Positions 7,131 through 8,126 of a stretch of DNA of 8,126 bases are shown in pieces. Position numbers and translations under genes: made by a program. This DNA comes from Propionibacteriaceae bacterium (GTDB taxonomy: Bacteria > Actinomycetota > Actinomycetes > Propionibacteriales > Propionibacteriaceae). Each line of letters begins with the position of its first letter. Within the stretch, counting starts at the first letter, position 1. Below the pieces are notes generated by a model. It worked only from the letters and a program-made list of their open reading frames with translations, was not told the DNA's origin and did not search any database. The stretch covers positions 1 through 8,126 of the forward strand of contig DAIESZ010000217.1 of the NCBI GenBank assembly GCA_027346035.1, written 5' to 3'.

Positions 7131-7486
7131 GCTTCCGCACCCTCGCACAGGTCTCCGAGATCACCGACGACCGGCCATTGGCCGCGGACGCCGGGGACTT
7201 CGACGTGGCCATCGTGCGGCACGAGGGCGACTGGTACGCCATCCACGACGAGTGCAGCCACGCCAAGGTGCCCCTGAGCGAGGGCGACGTCGAGGACCGC
7301 TCGATCGAGTGTTACCTGCACGGCTCCCGGTTCGACCTGCGCACGGGAGCGGCCCTCGGCCTCCCCGCCACCCAACCGGTGCCCGTCTACCCCGTCCGCA
7401 TCGTCGGCGACGACATCCAGGTCGACGTCGACAACCCCATCGCCTTCGACCCCCACGCCCTTACGACCACACACCAGGAGAACTGA
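7127..7486 (+). CDS. Small Rieske [2Fe-2S] ferredoxin inside the suf operon
   Basis: A 119-residue soluble electron-transfer protein of the Rieske non-haem dioxygenase ferredoxin type. The cluster motif is complete: Cys43-x-His45 (ECSHAKVPLSEG) and Cys62-x2-His65 (CYLHGSRFDLRTG). Leu-Pro-Ala-Thr-Gln-Pro-Val at 79-85 and the final VYPVRIVGDDIQVDV strand also fit the family. Automatic pipelines often name such proteins phenylpropionate dioxygenase ferredoxin, but no oxygenase is nearby. The position between sufD and sufC, with a 4-nt overlap upstream and 2 nt to sufC, points to a role in Fe-S assembly, for example as electron donor or cluster carrier; this is inference. From memory, a similar gene occurs in Streptomyces suf clusters but not in that of M. 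tuberculosis. Confidence 0.93.
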   Translation: MSFRTLAQVSEITDDRPLAADAGDFDVAIVRHEGDWYAIHDECSHAKVPLSEGDVEDRSIECYLHGSRFDLRTGAALGLPATQPVPVYPVRIVGDDIQVDVDNPIAFDPHALTTTHQEN

Positions 7487-7488
7487 CC

Positions 7489-8126
7489 ATGGCCACCCTC
7501 GCCATTTCCGGACTGCACGTCGACGTCCTCACCGAGACCGGACCCATCGAGATCCTCAAGGGTGTCGACCTCACCGCCGAGTCCGGTCAGATGCACGCGA
7601 TCATGGGCCCGAACGGGTCGGGCAAGTCGACCCTCGCCTACTCGATCGCGGGCCACCCGAAGTACCGGATCACCTCCGGGTCGGTGACCCTCGACGGCGT
7701 CGAACTCACCAAGCTCACCGTCGACGAGCGGGCCCGCGCCGGTCTGTTCCTCGCCATGCAGTACCCCGTCGAGGTTCCCGGCGTCTCGGTCACGAACTTC
7801 CTGCGCAGCGCCAAGACCGCGCTCGACGGCCAGGCCCCGAAGGTGCGCACCTGGGTCAAGGACGTCAACGCCGCGCTCGGCAGGCTCGAACTCGACAGCT
7901 CGTTCGCGGCCCGCTCGGTCAACGAGGGGTTCTCGGGCGGGGAGAAGAAGCGCCACGAGATCGCCCAGCTCGAACTGCTCAACCCGACGTTCGCGATCCT
8001 CGACGAGACCGACTCGGGCCTTGACATCGACGCCCTCAAGGTCGTCTCGGACGGGATCAACCGGTACACCGCCAGCGGCGATCGCGGCCTGCTCCTCATC
8101 ACGCACTACACCCGCATCCTGCGCTA
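7489..8126 (+). CDS. sufC: Fe-S cluster assembly ATPase SufC (3' end cut by window edge)
   Basis: ABC-type ATPase that drives the conformational change of the SufBC2D scaffold; it is soluble, not a transporter. The first 212 of about 250-260 residues are present. Visible motifs: Walker A GPNGSGKST (40-48), Q-loop Gln91 in the family-typical MQYPVEVPG (90-98), signature FSGGEKKR (148-155), Walker B FAILDETDSGLD (168-179) with catalytic Glu173, and switch His206 in LLITHYTRIL. The ETDSGLD form and YPVEVPG segment separate SufC from transporter ATPases. The ATG is preceded by AGGAG at 8 nt spacing, overlapping the end of the Rieske gene. sufS and sufU would be expected next. Confidence 0.96.
   Translation, partial: MATLAISGLHVDVLTETGPIEILKGVDLTAESGQMHAIMGPNGSGKSTLAYSIAGHPKYRITSGSVTLDGVELTKLTVDERARAGLFLAMQYPVEVPGVSVTNFLRSAKTALDGQAPKVRTWVKDVNAALGRLELDSSFAARSVNEGFSGGEKKRHEIAQLELLNPTFAILDETDSGLDIDALKVVSDGINRYTASGDRGLLLITHYTRILR

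Noticed and set aside
5922..7148. A 408-codon open frame on the minus strand opposite sufD
   Set aside because: Almost exactly opposite sufD, with no motif; typical shadow frame.

Overview
The window looks like chromosomal DNA from a high-GC Gram-positive bacterium (Actinomycetota). The evidence is strongly G/C-ending codon use, GTG starts, a Tat-type lipoprotein signal, a suf cluster in the order sufR-sufB-sufD-Rieske ferredoxin-sufC, and CTGCAAG/CTTGCAG elements like those described for MalR-type regulators in Streptomyces. The protein style would suit Propionibacteriales or Micrococcales, but the order cannot be fixed from sequence alone.

Left third (1-3443): a divergent maltodextrin module. 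On the minus strand lies a MalE-like solute-binding lipoprotein whose C-terminal end runs off the window; its ABC permeases would be expected beyond the edge. On the plus strand lies a cytoplasmic GH13 amylase/neopullulanase-type hydrolase of 607 residues. The 306-bp region between them carries a perfect 16-bp palindrome next to malE and two CTGCAAG boxes flanking a CATAAT -10 element in front of the GH13 gene. This is the layout expected of one LacI-family sugar repressor controlling both directions. The inferred logic is that the lipoprotein captures maltodextrin, a transporter imports it, and the GH13 enzyme degrades it in the cytoplasm.

Middle (3444-3715): a 272-bp GC-rich intergenic region. 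It holds a weak terminator-like hairpin, two more operator-like boxes 31 bp apart that form an 11-bp inverted repeat, a 24-bp tandem repeat, a 13-bp direct repeat, and a promoter that appears to give a leaderless sufR transcript.

Right half (3716-8126): an iron-sulfur cluster assembly operon. SufR is an Fe-S-sensing winged-helix regulator; SufB and SufD are scaffold proteins; then come a small Rieske ferredoxin and SufC, the ATPase, cut by the window edge. Gaps are 3 nt, 58 nt, a 4-nt overlap and 2 nt, so co-transcription is very likely. The cysteine desulfurase (sufS), sufU and sufT would be expected downstream.

I found no mobile element, CRISPR array, RNA gene or clearly new multi-gene system. 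The points most worth a second look are the operator pair with no obvious target gene at 3480-3529, the repeats in front of sufR, and an Asn-to-His change in conserved region I of the GH13 enzyme.
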